NCBI GenBank assembly: GCA_022072445.1
Contig: JAJVHV010000031.1
Span: 1-64,000, forward strand
Length of the DNA: 64,000 bases
Direction of reading: 5' to 3'
Origin: Phycisphaerae bacterium
GTDB lineage: Bacteria; Planctomycetota; Phycisphaerae; UBA1845; Fen-1342
Position numbers and translations under genes: made by a program. The notes beneath the pieces are model-generated. The model made no database searches. It saw only the letters and a list, made by a program, of their open reading frames with translations, and was not told the DNA's origin. Below, in pieces: positions 41,801 through 50,136 of the stretch. Numbering within the stretch: position 1 is the stretch's first letter; each line of letters begins with the position of its first letter.

Positions 41801-42058
41801 CTGCCGCGCTGGCGCCGCGGATACGACCGGATGTTGCTCGGCGTGGCGCTGGCCGGGCAGCAGCGTTGGAATGAGGCGGCCGAGTCGTTTGAGGAGGGCT
41901 GCGCCTTGCTCTCCGCCGCCGACACGCCGGCCGATCGCTGGCGCGAGATCGCCGATCACCTCGCGGGACTCACCGGCGACGCGGTGGGCGAGTTCTCCGC
42001 GGAGCGCTGGTGCGCGCTGCTGCTCAGCGCGCAGCGCCCTGCCCAGCCGGGAGACTGA
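38855..42058 (+). CDS. Membrane Ser/Thr protein kinase with C-terminal TPR array (kinase 1)
   Basis: A 1067-aa Hanks-type kinase. An N-terminal helical segment (AAIFEEVHELDRSERGRFLD) precedes the kinase domain (~78-375). The domain has Gly loop RGGQGVVYEA, Lys107 in VALKVM, catalytic HRDLKPGN with Asp200, and DFG at 218-220, so it looks active. A Pro/Ala-rich insert (PRPRAAAPADAPLAAAP) follows DFG. One membrane span lies near 412-434 (LAFSAAAAFVLLLAVATAIL). The remaining ~600 residues are tetratricopeptide/NPHP-type repeats (EAEALLRESLEIRRRILPAD, EAEQLFREALAIGRKLLGDD, EAEPLWREALDTARTVFGER). It starts 4 bases after the sigma gene. Likely an envelope receptor kinase acting on the sigma factor (inference). 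Confidence 0.93.
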   Translation: MSGAVDLKRVAAIFEEVHELDRSERGRFLDQACAGDPRLRAEVDALLSLHKTHHSDGAGAHVDRHEPGVLPPDLIAGYELVSEIHRGGQGVVYEALQQSTGRIVALKVMREGPFAGPRDLARFEREVHVLGQLRHPNIVAIHDSGSTAGHFYFVMDYIAGQPLDVYMAARRRALRETLALFATICEAVNAAHVRGIAHRDLKPGNIRVDQAGQPHILDFGLAKIAEMSAREAGAPARDDSPAPLGQRLAPRPRAAAPADAPLAAAPMTATGQFVGSVPWASPEQAAGLPGRIDLRTDVYSLGVLAFHMLTGRFPYDVGGSLGDVLDRIANAEPPPPSRVSRGLAPPSFVAGTIDDDVDTIVLKCLAKERDRRYQSAGEVAREVRRYLAGEPIEAKRDSGWYVLRKAIVRHRLAFSAAAAFVLLLAVATAILSFSYARESRLLGEVRTQRDRAVAAERDGQTRLSELTAARADEQVALLQAQRVNKFLTDMLAAANRAEQGGRPDVTVRELVELAARDLDDGALRDEPQVEIGVRDTLGAVYRALGMNDEATWHMRAALDLRRRTLPELSRDTMMNIGDLGLLAADRGDPATSEPLLRESLALARRLFTGDQRDLTVPMNNLGSFLLRHGKLAEAEALLRESLEIRRRILPADDLDVALAAGQYAQVLVQRGRYAAAEPLLRETVATYRARLGPEHQRLATVLSALANLLQTRHQLAEAEQLFREALAIGRKLLGDDHAHVAQTRNNLGTLLYAAGRFDEAEAELRESLRVRRIVHPPGHPEIAESVGNLAAVLWQRGRLDEAEPLWREALDTARTVFGERHSRTATCLNNLGVLLIDRKQFDEAETLLNEACEIERGLFGDRHPKVAATLHNLARNHEHQGRLEQAEAEFVEALAIRREHLTAAHPEALSSLRSLANVVARRERFAESRQLCHQWLELAKQPRPADHLEVRRLLGRNELAACDFVAAEQSLRACIELHSAESLPRWRRGYDRMLLGVALAGQQRWNEAAESFEEGCALLSAADTPADRWREIADHLAGLTGDAVGEFSAERWCALLLSAQRPAQPGD

Positions 42059-42063
42059 GAGCC

Positions 42064-44952
42064 ATGCCCGAATCGAAGGGTCTGCCGCGTGTCGCCGCGG
42101 TGTTTGAGGCTGCCCTGGAGTTGCCTGCGGATCGGCGCGAGCGTTTTGTGCTCGAGGCCTGTGGCGGCGACGAGAAGCTTCGAGCCGAAGTGGCCACGCT
42201 GCTCGCGGCGCACGACCGCGACGGCGGTGGTTCGAGCGCTTCACCAACGCAGGCGGCGTGCGATACCGACTTGACTCGCGAGACCCGCGCGACCGGCGCC
42301 GAGCAACCAGGCTCCCGGCTCGGACCGTACAGGCTGCTCGAGCAGATTGGCGAAGGGGGCTTCGGCACCGTGTACATGGCCGAGCAGGAGCAGCCGGTTC
42401 AACGCCGCGTGGCCCTGAAGATCATCAAACTCGGCATGGACACGCGGCAGGTGATCGCGCGTTTCGAGGCCGAGCGCCAGGCCCTGGCGATGATGGACCA
42501 TCCGCACATCGCCCGCGTCTTCGACGCCGGCGCGACCGACAGCGGCCGGCCCTACTTCGTCATGGAGCTGGTGCGCGGCCGGCCGATCACCGGGTACTGC
42601 GATGAGCAACGGCTGACGTTGTGGCAACGGCTCGATTTGTTTGCCGACGTCTGTCACGCCGTGCAGCACGCGCACACCAAGGGAATCATCCACCGCGACG
42701 TGAAGCCGTCCAATGTGCTGGTCAGCCGGCACGACGACAAGCCCGTGGTGAAGGTGATCGACTTCGGCGTCGCCAAGGCGATTTCCGGAAAGCTGACCGA
42801 TCGGACGCTGTTTACCGAATTTCGGCAGCTCATCGGCACGCCGGCCTACATGAGCCCCGAGCAGGCCGGCATGTCCGACCTGGACGTCGACACGCGCAGC
42901 GACGTGTATTCGTTGGGGGTGCTGCTGTACGAGCTTCTGACCGGATCCACGCCTTTCGACAGCGCTCGGCTCCGCAGTGCCGATTACGACGAGCTGCGCC
43001 GCATCATCCGTGAAGAAGAGCCGCCGCGGCCCAGCACGCGCGTCGGCGCGAGCGGGAACTCACCGCAGTCGCAAAGTCCGGACCCGCGCGATTGCTCGGC
43101 TGCCCCGGGTTCCGAACCATCGGTCGGTGCGCCGTTCGTCGGACGAGCCGCCGCCCATCCCCGCGCCTCCGCCGTTGCGCGCTCTCGCTCTGCCGCGCGC
43201 GGCCCGTACTCAGTTCAGACGATCGCCCAGCAGCGGGCGACCGATCCGCTGAAGCTGTCGCGGGCCCTGTCTGGTGATCTCGACTGGATCGTCATGAAAT
43301 GCCTCGAAAAAGACCGCCAGCGGCGGTACGAAACCGCCAGCGGATTGGCACAGGATGTCGGCCGTTACCTGGCGGGCGAACCGGTGTCGGCCGCGCCGCC
43401 GAGCGCCGCCTACCGCGTCAGAAAATTCGTCCGCCGCAACCGCGCCATGGTCCTCGGCGCCGGCCTGGTGGCCGCGGTGCTGCTGCTGGGCGTGGTCGGT
43501 ACGACCGCCGGCATGGTCTGGGCGCTCGGCGAGCGCGACCGCGCAGTCCGCGCCGAGCGTGAGCAGACCCGCGAGCGAACGCGGGCCGACGCCAACGCCC
43601 ATCACGCCGCGCTCGAAGCGCGCAAGCGCGGCGAAGCGCAGCAGTTTCTGCAGGCCATGTTCGCCGCCCCGAATCCGTTCGACGCCGACGGCGACCCCGA
43701 CGTCAAGGTGCGCGACGTGCTCGACCGCGCCGCCGTCCAGCTTCAATCCGGCGCCCTGCATGCTGAACCCGAGACGCGGGCCCTCGTTCACGCCATGCTC
43801 GCCGAATCGTATTGGGGAATCGGGCTGATTCCGGCGGCGGAAGCACAATTCCGCGCCGCCATCGACGTGCACCGCGCCAACCCCGCGCCCACCGCCGATC
43901 TGGCCGCCTGCCTGCACAGCTTGGGCGCGATCAAGCGCGAGCTCGGCCAGCTTTCCGACGCTGAGGCTCTTCTGCGCGAAGCGCTCGAGGCGTATTCGGC
44001 GGTCGCGGCGGGCGACGACGCCTCCGTGGCGGACGCGCTCGAACAACTCGCCGGCACGTTGTACGACTTGCAGCGCTACGCGGAGGCGGCCGAAGCGTTC
44101 GCGAAGGTCGTCGTCGTTCGCCGGCAGATTCTGGGCGAAAGAGACGGCCGCACGCTGCGCGCCCAGACCGATTGGGGGACGGCCCTGGCCCAGTCAGGCC
44201 AGATGAGCGCGGCCCGCGAACAGTATTTCTCGGTTGCGGCCCAGGTCGACACGCTGCTGGCCGAGAACGACAGCCACGCCATCGCCGAGATCGTGCGCGG
44301 CATCCCTCCGCGCCTGGATGTGATTCCGCCCGAGCTTGTCCGCGAGTACTTCGAACGCGCCAGCCACGTGATGCGCCTGAGCCAGCAGGCCCTGCAGCTC
44401 GACCGGTTCTCGTTCCTGATCGGTCAAGCCACCGTCTTCTCCGAGCACGGCCGCGACCGCGAAGCCGAGGAAGTCCTGAACCAGGCGCTCGACGTGTGCG
44501 AGCGCACGCTGGGAGAACAGCACCCCCACCTGGCACGCACGCTCGATCTCAAGGCCACCCTCGCTCTGCGCGGCGGACGCCTGCAGGACGCCGAAGCCCT
44601 GCTCCGCGACAGCCTCGCGATCTGGCGCCACGCTGCGCCCGCGGGCGCAGAGGCCACGGCGGCCATGGGCCTGCTGGGATGGACGCTGGTCGAGCAGCGG
44701 CGTGTCGAAATGACGCGCTCGACCCGCCCGACCAGCGCGCCCGCCGTAGAGAGCTTCCGCGAAGCGGAGCCGCTTCTGATCGAAGCCTATCAGAATTTGC
44801 GTCAGGCCTCGGCCGCGCGCCCGGCGCGCGAAGCGCTGGAACGCATCGTCACGCTCTACGAAACCTGGGACGCCGTCGAACCGGATGCCGGCCACGCCGA
44901 ACGCGCTGCCGCCTGGCGGGCCGAGTTCAGCCGCGCCTCCTCGACGCCCTGA
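42064..44952 (+). CDS. Membrane Ser/Thr protein kinase with C-terminal TPR array (kinase 2)
   Basis: A 962-aa Hanks-type kinase starting 5 bases after kinase 1. The N-terminal segment (AAVFEAALELPADRRERFVL) is homologous to that of kinase 1. The kinase domain (~88-440) has GEGGFGTVYMAE, Lys119 in VALKII, HRDVKPSN with Asp212 and DFG at 233-235. The ITGYCDEQRL and DWIVMKCLEKDRQRRYETA motifs are typical of planctomycete kinases. Between residues ~335 and 385 there is a low-complexity Arg/Ala/Ser insert (AVARSRSAARGPYS). A membrane span lies near 460-485. TPR-like repeats follow but are fewer and more diverged than in kinase 1. The shared N-terminus suggests tandem duplication followed by divergence of the sensor part. 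Confidence 0.92.
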   Translation: MPESKGLPRVAAVFEAALELPADRRERFVLEACGGDEKLRAEVATLLAAHDRDGGGSSASPTQAACDTDLTRETRATGAEQPGSRLGPYRLLEQIGEGGFGTVYMAEQEQPVQRRVALKIIKLGMDTRQVIARFEAERQALAMMDHPHIARVFDAGATDSGRPYFVMELVRGRPITGYCDEQRLTLWQRLDLFADVCHAVQHAHTKGIIHRDVKPSNVLVSRHDDKPVVKVIDFGVAKAISGKLTDRTLFTEFRQLIGTPAYMSPEQAGMSDLDVDTRSDVYSLGVLLYELLTGSTPFDSARLRSADYDELRRIIREEEPPRPSTRVGASGNSPQSQSPDPRDCSAAPGSEPSVGAPFVGRAAAHPRASAVARSRSAARGPYSVQTIAQQRATDPLKLSRALSGDLDWIVMKCLEKDRQRRYETASGLAQDVGRYLAGEPVSAAPPSAAYRVRKFVRRNRAMVLGAGLVAAVLLLGVVGTTAGMVWALGERDRAVRAEREQTRERTRADANAHHAALEARKRGEAQQFLQAMFAAPNPFDADGDPDVKVRDVLDRAAVQLQSGALHAEPETRALVHAMLAESYWGIGLIPAAEAQFRAAIDVHRANPAPTADLAACLHSLGAIKRELGQLSDAEALLREALEAYSAVAAGDDASVADALEQLAGTLYDLQRYAEAAEAFAKVVVVRRQILGERDGRTLRAQTDWGTALAQSGQMSAAREQYFSVAAQVDTLLAENDSHAIAEIVRGIPPRLDVIPPELVREYFERASHVMRLSQQALQLDRFSFLIGQATVFSEHGRDREAEEVLNQALDVCERTLGEQHPHLARTLDLKATLALRGGRLQDAEALLRDSLAIWRHAAPAGAEATAAMGLLGWTLVEQRRVEMTRSTRPTSAPAVESFREAEPLLIEAYQNLRQASAARPAREALERIVTLYETWDAVEPDAGHAERAAAWRAEFSRASSTP

Positions 44953-44954
44953 CG

Positions 44955-45241
44955 GTCCGCCCGTCGCGCAGCCTGGAGCAATGCGTGAGCGGCCGCGCGG
45001 CGGGCGATCTTGATGGCCTTCGCTCGAGAGTCGAAGGCGCGCGCATGGACGTTGCTGCGACTGGTGATCGTCGAAGCTCGGCAGCGTCGCGGTTTACGTG
45101 CGTTCCTCGAACCAGCCACCGGCTCCGGTGAAAGTCACCTCGCCGCCGTCCTCCTCGAAACGCGCCGCGCCCACCAACCATCCAAGCACGTCCGCCCGTC
45201 GCGCAGCCTGGAGCAATGCGTGAGCGGCCGCGCGGCGGGCG
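44955..45241 (+). repeat. Perfect 52-bp direct repeat flanking a 183-bp segment
   Basis: Positions 44955-45006 and 45190-45241 are identical (both begin GTCCGCCCGTCGCGCAGCCT and end GGCCGCGCGGCGGGCG). The first copy begins three bases after the kinase 2 stop. The 183 bases between contain no convincing gene; a minus-strand frame reading VLGWLVGAARFEEDGGEVTF and then GAGGWFEERT looks protein-like and may be a remnant. The whole gap 44953-45311 is otherwise featureless. Confidence 0.85.
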
Positions 45242-45311
45242 GTTACAAACTTTGGCGCGGCGCCGGCCGCACGCACGTATTGTGTGCGCCCGACGCGCGC
45301 CCTCTCCCCGA

Positions 45312-46919
45312 CTATCCGCCGATCAGGATTTGCACGAACTTGTCGATGTCAAAGCCGTTGACCGATCCGTCCACGTTGCAGTCCGCCAGCCAGAAGTCGC
45401 AGTCCGGATATTCCTGCTGATAATCCTCCTCGCCGCGCAAAAGGGCGAAGACAAACGGCTCGATGTCGAATCCGTTGATGCTGCAATCGCAGTTCAAGTC
45501 GCCCAGCGCCATCGGCTCGATCTCGATGTTGACCGAGTTCGACACCGGCGATTCGCGCGTCGGCTCGATGATCTTGCAGGCGATGTAGATGCTGCCGCCC
45601 GGCAGGCCCTGGCCCGTGCCGTGCTGGTCGGCCTCGCTCATCTTGAGTGCGTCGAGCGGATCGCCGCGCGTGAACCACAGCTCGTCGCCGTCCGAAACCG
45701 TGTCGCCGTCCGTGTCGTCCACGCTCGGATGCGTGCCGAGCTCGGCTTCCTCAATCAGCCCCAGCCCGTCGTGGTCCGGATCCGACTCGGCCGCGATCGC
45801 AAACAGCCCGAACCGGTCCGTCTGGAACGTGATCACGTGAGCCTCACGGCTCAGCTTCCGCGGACCGATATCCAGCAGCTCCCAGCGCATCAACGCCGGG
45901 TTGTACCAGTAGCCACGCAGCGACGACTCGCCCACGCCGTACGGCGACGACATCAGCCCCGGCGGATAGAGCATTGAGATCGCGATCGGGCGTTGCAGCG
46001 GATAGACGAGTGGCTCGAGCTGAAACGCGAACGACGCCCCCGGCACGCCCGGGTTCATGCCCGTGTTTCCCGGCACCGACGCCGCCGGCTGGAGCATCAC
46101 CGTCGTGTCAGTGGCCAGCGCTTCGGTCGGCACGGTGAACTGAAATTGCACGGCGCCCTGCGTCGACGGCAGTGTGCCCGCGTACATGCCGCCCCAGTGA
46201 TTCCACATGTTGGTCAGCACAGGCTGCGTGCCCTCGCACAGGTACATGTCGCGGCTGTCCTCGCGGTCGCCGGTCGAGACCATGATCGAACCCTGCGACA
46301 GGCCGATGCTGTGCCCCGCCCAATAGGCCTTGAACGTGAACATCTCGCACTCGACCAGGTCGGTCAGGTCGCCCGACGTGTACTCAGCCATGCCGTACGA
46401 ATTCGTGTAACTCGTGCCGCCCTCCATGTACTGGTTGTCGCTCTTGCGGTAGATCGAGAACTGAATCGGCTCGTTGCGCAAGCCGTAGCCGACAGGCAGC
46501 AGACGCTGCGTCTCGAGCTGCACCGTCAGCCACCCGCGCAGATACGCCCGATCCCAGTAGATCGTCGTCCCGTCGCTGTAGGCCATCACCCACAGGTCGA
46601 GTGTGATCGTCGCGCCAAACGCCACACCCACCGGCGGAACGTCGCCGCTGAATACTGTCGCGCCGGCCCAGTTGCCCTCGGTAATCGGGATCGACGCATA
46701 GCGGAATGCGTAGGTCGCCGACGGTTGGCTGCCCTGGCCGACCTCAAAGAACGGCGTTTGCCAGCTCATCTCGGCGCCGCCGCAGGGAAGGCCCGACGCG
46801 CTCAACGTGTCGATCGGCGGGATGTCGTCGCCCAGCGCGGCCGGCCCGACGAGCAGGCCGAGCAGGGCGGCCGCGCAGCAAAACGGCTGCCCGCGCGGAA
46901 GAATTCGGAATCGGTTCAT
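45312..46919 (-). CDS. Exported protein with thrombospondin-type Ca repeats and dockerin-like C-terminus
   Basis: A 535-aa protein with signal peptide (FCCAAALLGLLVGPAALGDD). The body (~30-380) is beta-rich and unrecognised. Residues ~395-440 hold thrombospondin type-3 / EF-like Ca repeats (DPDHDGLGLIEEAELGTHPS, VDDTDGDTVSDGDEL). The last ~65 residues carry a dockerin-like pair (LNCDCSINGFDIEPFVFALL and CNVDGSVNGFDIDKFVQILI), the same tail type as in the 6102-8393 protein. The Asn/Asp of the first loop is changed to Cys in DCS, which may weaken Ca binding. AAAGGAG fixes the start at 46919; the frame is open upstream without meaning. A promoter candidate lies at 47067-47095. Confidence 0.8.
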   Translation of the reverse strand: MNRFRILPRGQPFCCAAALLGLLVGPAALGDDIPPIDTLSASGLPCGGAEMSWQTPFFEVGQGSQPSATYAFRYASIPITEGNWAGATVFSGDVPPVGVAFGATITLDLWVMAYSDGTTIYWDRAYLRGWLTVQLETQRLLPVGYGLRNEPIQFSIYRKSDNQYMEGGTSYTNSYGMAEYTSGDLTDLVECEMFTFKAYWAGHSIGLSQGSIMVSTGDREDSRDMYLCEGTQPVLTNMWNHWGGMYAGTLPSTQGAVQFQFTVPTEALATDTTVMLQPAASVPGNTGMNPGVPGASFAFQLEPLVYPLQRPIAISMLYPPGLMSSPYGVGESSLRGYWYNPALMRWELLDIGPRKLSREAHVITFQTDRFGLFAIAAESDPDHDGLGLIEEAELGTHPSVDDTDGDTVSDGDELWFTRGDPLDALKMSEADQHGTGQGLPGGSIYIACKIIEPTRESPVSNSVNIEIEPMALGDLNCDCSINGFDIEPFVFALLRGEEDYQQEYPDCDFWLADCNVDGSVNGFDIDKFVQILIGG

Positions 46920-47066
46920 GAGGGCTCCTTTCTGCCATGTGGCAGCCCCCCGATTTGCCGTCCCCTCGGCCCGATTCAACGAAGTGTTGGGGCAGCGCTC
47001 GTGCGCTGCCGTCTTGATGCAGTTTCCGTGGAGTCCGGAAATGCGCCGGACCATCACCTAATCTAA

Positions 47067-47095
47067 ATTATCGCTCGTGTTTTCGCGCGCGGCAA
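47067..47095 (-). promoter_or_regulatory. Putative sigma-70 promoter for the dockerin-tailed protein gene
   Basis: On the minus strand TTGCCG (47090-47095) and GATAAT (47067-47072) are 17 bases apart. The segment is locally AT-rich in a GC-rich window. The leader would be about 140 nt before the ATG at 46919. Confidence 0.5.
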
Positions 47096-47148
47096 GTTTG
47101 GGACGGGCCAATACCGCTCACGGCAAGAATATTCACGGCCCGCGGGCG

Positions 47149-49170
47149 TCATTTCTGAATCGTCGCCGACTCCGAAATGCGCCACGACGCATTCGCGTCC
47201 CGCGGCCGCAGCCGGTACTTCACTCCCGCTCGAAGCTTGCTCATCTCCTCGGCCGGCACGCGCACGTAAAACTCGCGGCAGTCCGAACCCACGTCGATCC
47301 AGAAACCACGTTCCGCCCGGGCCTTCACCGCCACCTGCCCCTCGGCTACCAGCTCGAATTCCTTGTCCACCCACTCATAGAACGCGTTGTAGGAGCTCGC
47401 GTCCTCCTCCCACGCCGGCTTATCGGCATGCAGGAAAAGATGACCCGACCCGTCGTCCGGAAAATCACTGTCGCGGACGCGCTGCGGCAGATCTTCTGAC
47501 GCCAGCCAGCGGACCGCGCTGATCTTCAAGACGCGCTTCCCTGCGACCAGCTTCGCGGCGGCGGCCTGAAACTCGATCCGCACATCCGCCGCGATGTCCC
47601 AGCGCGGCGCGCCCTCCTTCAGCCCGACGCACTCCAGCCGATATGCGACACCTGCCTTCAACTTCTTGAGCTGTGCCGGCGGTATGCGGACGTAAAACTC
47701 GCGACAGTCCTCGTCCGGTGCCAGCCAGTAGCCGCGCTCCGCCTCCAGCAGCACGGGCGGCTGTTTCTCGGCGGTGAGCCGGAACTTTTTCGAGACCGAC
47801 TCATAGAACGTCCGGTAGTCGTCGCCGGCCGTGTCGCCGCCCGGATCGTCGGCGTGCAGGAAAAGATGACCCGAGCCATCCTGCTGAAACGTGCCGTCGC
47901 GGACGCGCCGCGGAAGCGACGTGTCGCTCAGCCAGCGTATCTTGCTGATTCGCAGCGCCTTGAGCTCTTCGACCGGCGGATTGGAAATATTCGCGTGCGC
48001 GCCGAACAGGTCCGATACGTGCGTCGCCGTGTAGGTGTTCTGATATCGGAACACGTCGTCCGCTTTTCGCCCGCCCCACGCGTCGAGTCCAGCCGCGCTC
48101 AGGTCGTCAAACGTGTGCACGTGCGAGATCAGCCCGAACAGGCCGGCGTCGAGCGTGTTCTGGCCGAGCCGGTCGGCGTTCAGCCGCCGCCAGCGCCCGT
48201 CGACGAACACCTCGTTAAACGTGTGCGACGCGTTCGAGCCGTGCAGCGCCGCCAGTGCGCGCAGCACCGTGCTCCGCACGCCGTGATGCGTCAGCCCGCG
48301 CTCCACCAGCGACAGGTTGTCGCCGCCCGACGCGTCGACCAGCGGCGTGCAGAGAATCATGCGCGTCGGAATGCCGACGGCCCGCAGCACGGTCGTCAGC
48401 AGGACGGCGGTCGACGTGCACGTCCCGCGCGTCCGGTGGTAGTACATCTGGCGGCCGAGAAGCTCATGCTCGATCTGCTCCTGAAGGCTCCAGCTCGGGT
48501 CGCCGCGGTCGCTGAGCACGCTCTGTTCGCGGCCGGGCACGACCGACGGCACGCCGTCTGGATAGTGGACGTGAAACGCGTTGAACATCTTGCGCGACGG
48601 CACCCGCCGCAACGCCCAGCGCGAAACCTGTTCGACGGTGGCGCGATCGCTCAACAGGTCGACGTCGATGCCGTCGTCGCGCAGTTGCGCCAGCAGGTCG
48701 CGCCGCATCGCGTCGTCCCAGTTCGTCGTGACGCCGGCCCGAAGCTGCTCCGCCGGCAATCCCGCCCCGCTCCGCCACGCGCGATTCTCGCCGATGGCCG
48801 ACCCGGCCGTGTTCAGCGGGTAGTGAATCAGCTCCAGCTCGACGTACCGCGCCGTTTGAGCAACCACACGCCCGTCCTGATAGTCGTCGCAGAGCGTCGC
48901 CGCGTTGATCGGCGGCAGGACACGGAGAATCGTGCGAACACTGTAGGTGTACTCGCGCCTCTCCGACCAATCGCCGTCCGGCGTTCCGTCGCCGTCGCTG
49001 TCGGCGCTGCCGGGGTCGGTGCAATACTTGTGAATCTCCTGGAAGTCGGGCAGGCCATCCTTGTCGCGATCGGGTTCGTCGGCGGATGCCGGCCGAACCG
49101 CCGCAACCAGCAGCAGGATCGCCAGCGCGGCGCGTGCCGGCCGTCGGAGCGTTCGCCGCGGCGTTGGCAT
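47149..49170 (-). CDS. Exported transglutaminase-like protein with duplicated C-terminal domain
   Basis: A 673-aa protein. From ATG 49170 it opens with a signal peptide (RRPARAALAILLLVAAVRPA); ATG 49239, 23 codons earlier, is possible but buries the signal. Residues ~22-45 hold a Ca-binding type repeat (DRDKDGLPDFQEIHKYCTDP). The transglutaminase-like core has the Cys in RGTCTSTAVLLTTVLRAVGI, the His in NASHTFNEVFVDGRWRRLNA and the following Asp. It may be a cysteine protease or cross-linking enzyme. Two homologous domains of ~115 residues follow (ISKIRWLSDTSLPRRVRDGT, HLFLHADDP, REFYVRIPPAQLKKLKAGVA; then ISAVRWLASEDLPQRVRDSD, HLFLHADKP, REFYVRVPAEEMSKLRAGVK). The duplicated domain is unnamed to my knowledge. 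Confidence 0.8.
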   Translation of the reverse strand: MPTPRRTLRRPARAALAILLLVAAVRPASADEPDRDKDGLPDFQEIHKYCTDPGSADSDGDGTPDGDWSERREYTYSVRTILRVLPPINAATLCDDYQDGRVVAQTARYVELELIHYPLNTAGSAIGENRAWRSGAGLPAEQLRAGVTTNWDDAMRRDLLAQLRDDGIDVDLLSDRATVEQVSRWALRRVPSRKMFNAFHVHYPDGVPSVVPGREQSVLSDRGDPSWSLQEQIEHELLGRQMYYHRTRGTCTSTAVLLTTVLRAVGIPTRMILCTPLVDASGGDNLSLVERGLTHHGVRSTVLRALAALHGSNASHTFNEVFVDGRWRRLNADRLGQNTLDAGLFGLISHVHTFDDLSAAGLDAWGGRKADDVFRYQNTYTATHVSDLFGAHANISNPPVEELKALRISKIRWLSDTSLPRRVRDGTFQQDGSGHLFLHADDPGGDTAGDDYRTFYESVSKKFRLTAEKQPPVLLEAERGYWLAPDEDCREFYVRIPPAQLKKLKAGVAYRLECVGLKEGAPRWDIAADVRIEFQAAAAKLVAGKRVLKISAVRWLASEDLPQRVRDSDFPDDGSGHLFLHADKPAWEEDASSYNAFYEWVDKEFELVAEGQVAVKARAERGFWIDVGSDCREFYVRVPAEEMSKLRAGVKYRLRPRDANASWRISESATIQK

Positions 49171-49367
49171 ATTGCGGCACGTGTGCTCGTTCGTGGGGGC
49201 CCTCAGCGGTAGGGAGTGCGTCGGTCGCTCGTCGTGCATGTTTCTCACCCGTTGGCGGCGCGCAGACAGCGCCGCTGCGAAGAAGACGCACCAGGCCCGC
49301 CGACTCTGCAAAATCCAGGCTGTGGCGTAGCTTTTTACCGGCGTCGCACGGGTGGGTACGGGACGAG

Positions 49368-49997
49368 TTAGCGCAGCTCGACGTTCCAGTAGGCGTAGTC
49401 GAGGAACTGCTTCCAGCTCGCGTACTTGCTGTTGGAGAGCTTGATCGTCAGAACGGGCGAGCGGACGGGGCGCTGCGGCCGGGTGATCAGGCGCATGTGG
49501 GCCTGCTCGGGCGTACGGCCGCCCTTGCGGACGTTGCAGGCCAGACAGGCGCAGACGACGTTCTCCCAATTGGTCAGGCCGCCCTGCGAGCGCGGCACAA
49601 CGTGATCGAGGCTGAGCTCGTTGGTGGCGTGACGCCGCCCGCAATACTGACAGCGGTTCTGATCGCGGGCGTAGAGATTCCGGCGGTTGAACTTGACGTG
49701 GACGCGCGGCAGCTTCTCGTAGCCGAGGAGGCGGACGATGCGCGGCACGGCGATCTGGAAGCGAACGGTGCGAATCCAATCGTGGAGCTCGGGCTCGAAG
49801 CGGCTGCGGGCGTCGCTGACCTCAACCCAGGAATCGAAGTCGTACGAGAGGTATTCGCCCTGCTCGACCGAGACGACCTCGGCCAGCTCGCGGTAGAGCA
49901 TGGAGATGGCGCGGCGCACGCTGATCACACGAATCGCCATGTAAAGGCGATTCAGCACGAGCACGCTGGCGGATAGTGCGGGCGAGTCGGTGATCAT
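49368..49997 (-). CDS. HNH endonuclease family protein
   Basis: A 209-aa protein. The HNH nuclease core is CQYCGRRHATNELSLDHVVP, then RSQGGLTNWENVVCACLACN and RKGGRTPEQAHM: two CxxC zinc pairs, the DH catalytic pair and the Asn. The N-terminal ~100 residues (VLVLNRLYMAIRVISVRRAI, YRELAEVVSVEQGEYLSYDF) are the usual companion region of the stand-alone HNH proteins widespread in planctomycetes and other environmental bacteria. The C-terminus is short (KQFLDYAYWNVELR). There is no toxin, CRISPR, phage or restriction partner nearby, so the role is unknown. ATG 49997 is preferred; the frame extends 19 codons upstream. Confidence 0.88.
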   Translation of the reverse strand: MITDSPALSASVLVLNRLYMAIRVISVRRAISMLYRELAEVVSVEQGEYLSYDFDSWVEVSDARSRFEPELHDWIRTVRFQIAVPRIVRLLGYEKLPRVHVKFNRRNLYARDQNRCQYCGRRHATNELSLDHVVPRSQGGLTNWENVVCACLACNVRKGGRTPEQAHMRLITRPQRPVRSPVLTIKLSNSKYASWKQFLDYAYWNVELR

Positions 49998-50136
49998 GCT
50001 CAGTCCGTCTCCGGAGCGTCTGGCGGGCGACCGACGCGCGCCAGACTCCGACAAGGATTCTAGCGGTGGAGCGGAATCGGTTCAACGCAAGGCGTGAACG
50101 GTTCAGGCGCGTGGTGAGTTTTCGGGCGTTCGACGC

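Noticed and set aside
45094-45276. Short minus-strand gene inside the 52-bp repeat region
   Set aside because: No ribosome-binding site, half of it encoded by the repeat, and no family match; kept only as a possible remnant.
49368-49997. Homing endonuclease or part of a defence system
   Set aside because: The HNH domain is isolated; no intron, intein, methylase, toxin or CRISPR partner flanks it, and this stand-alone type is common in environmental bacteria.
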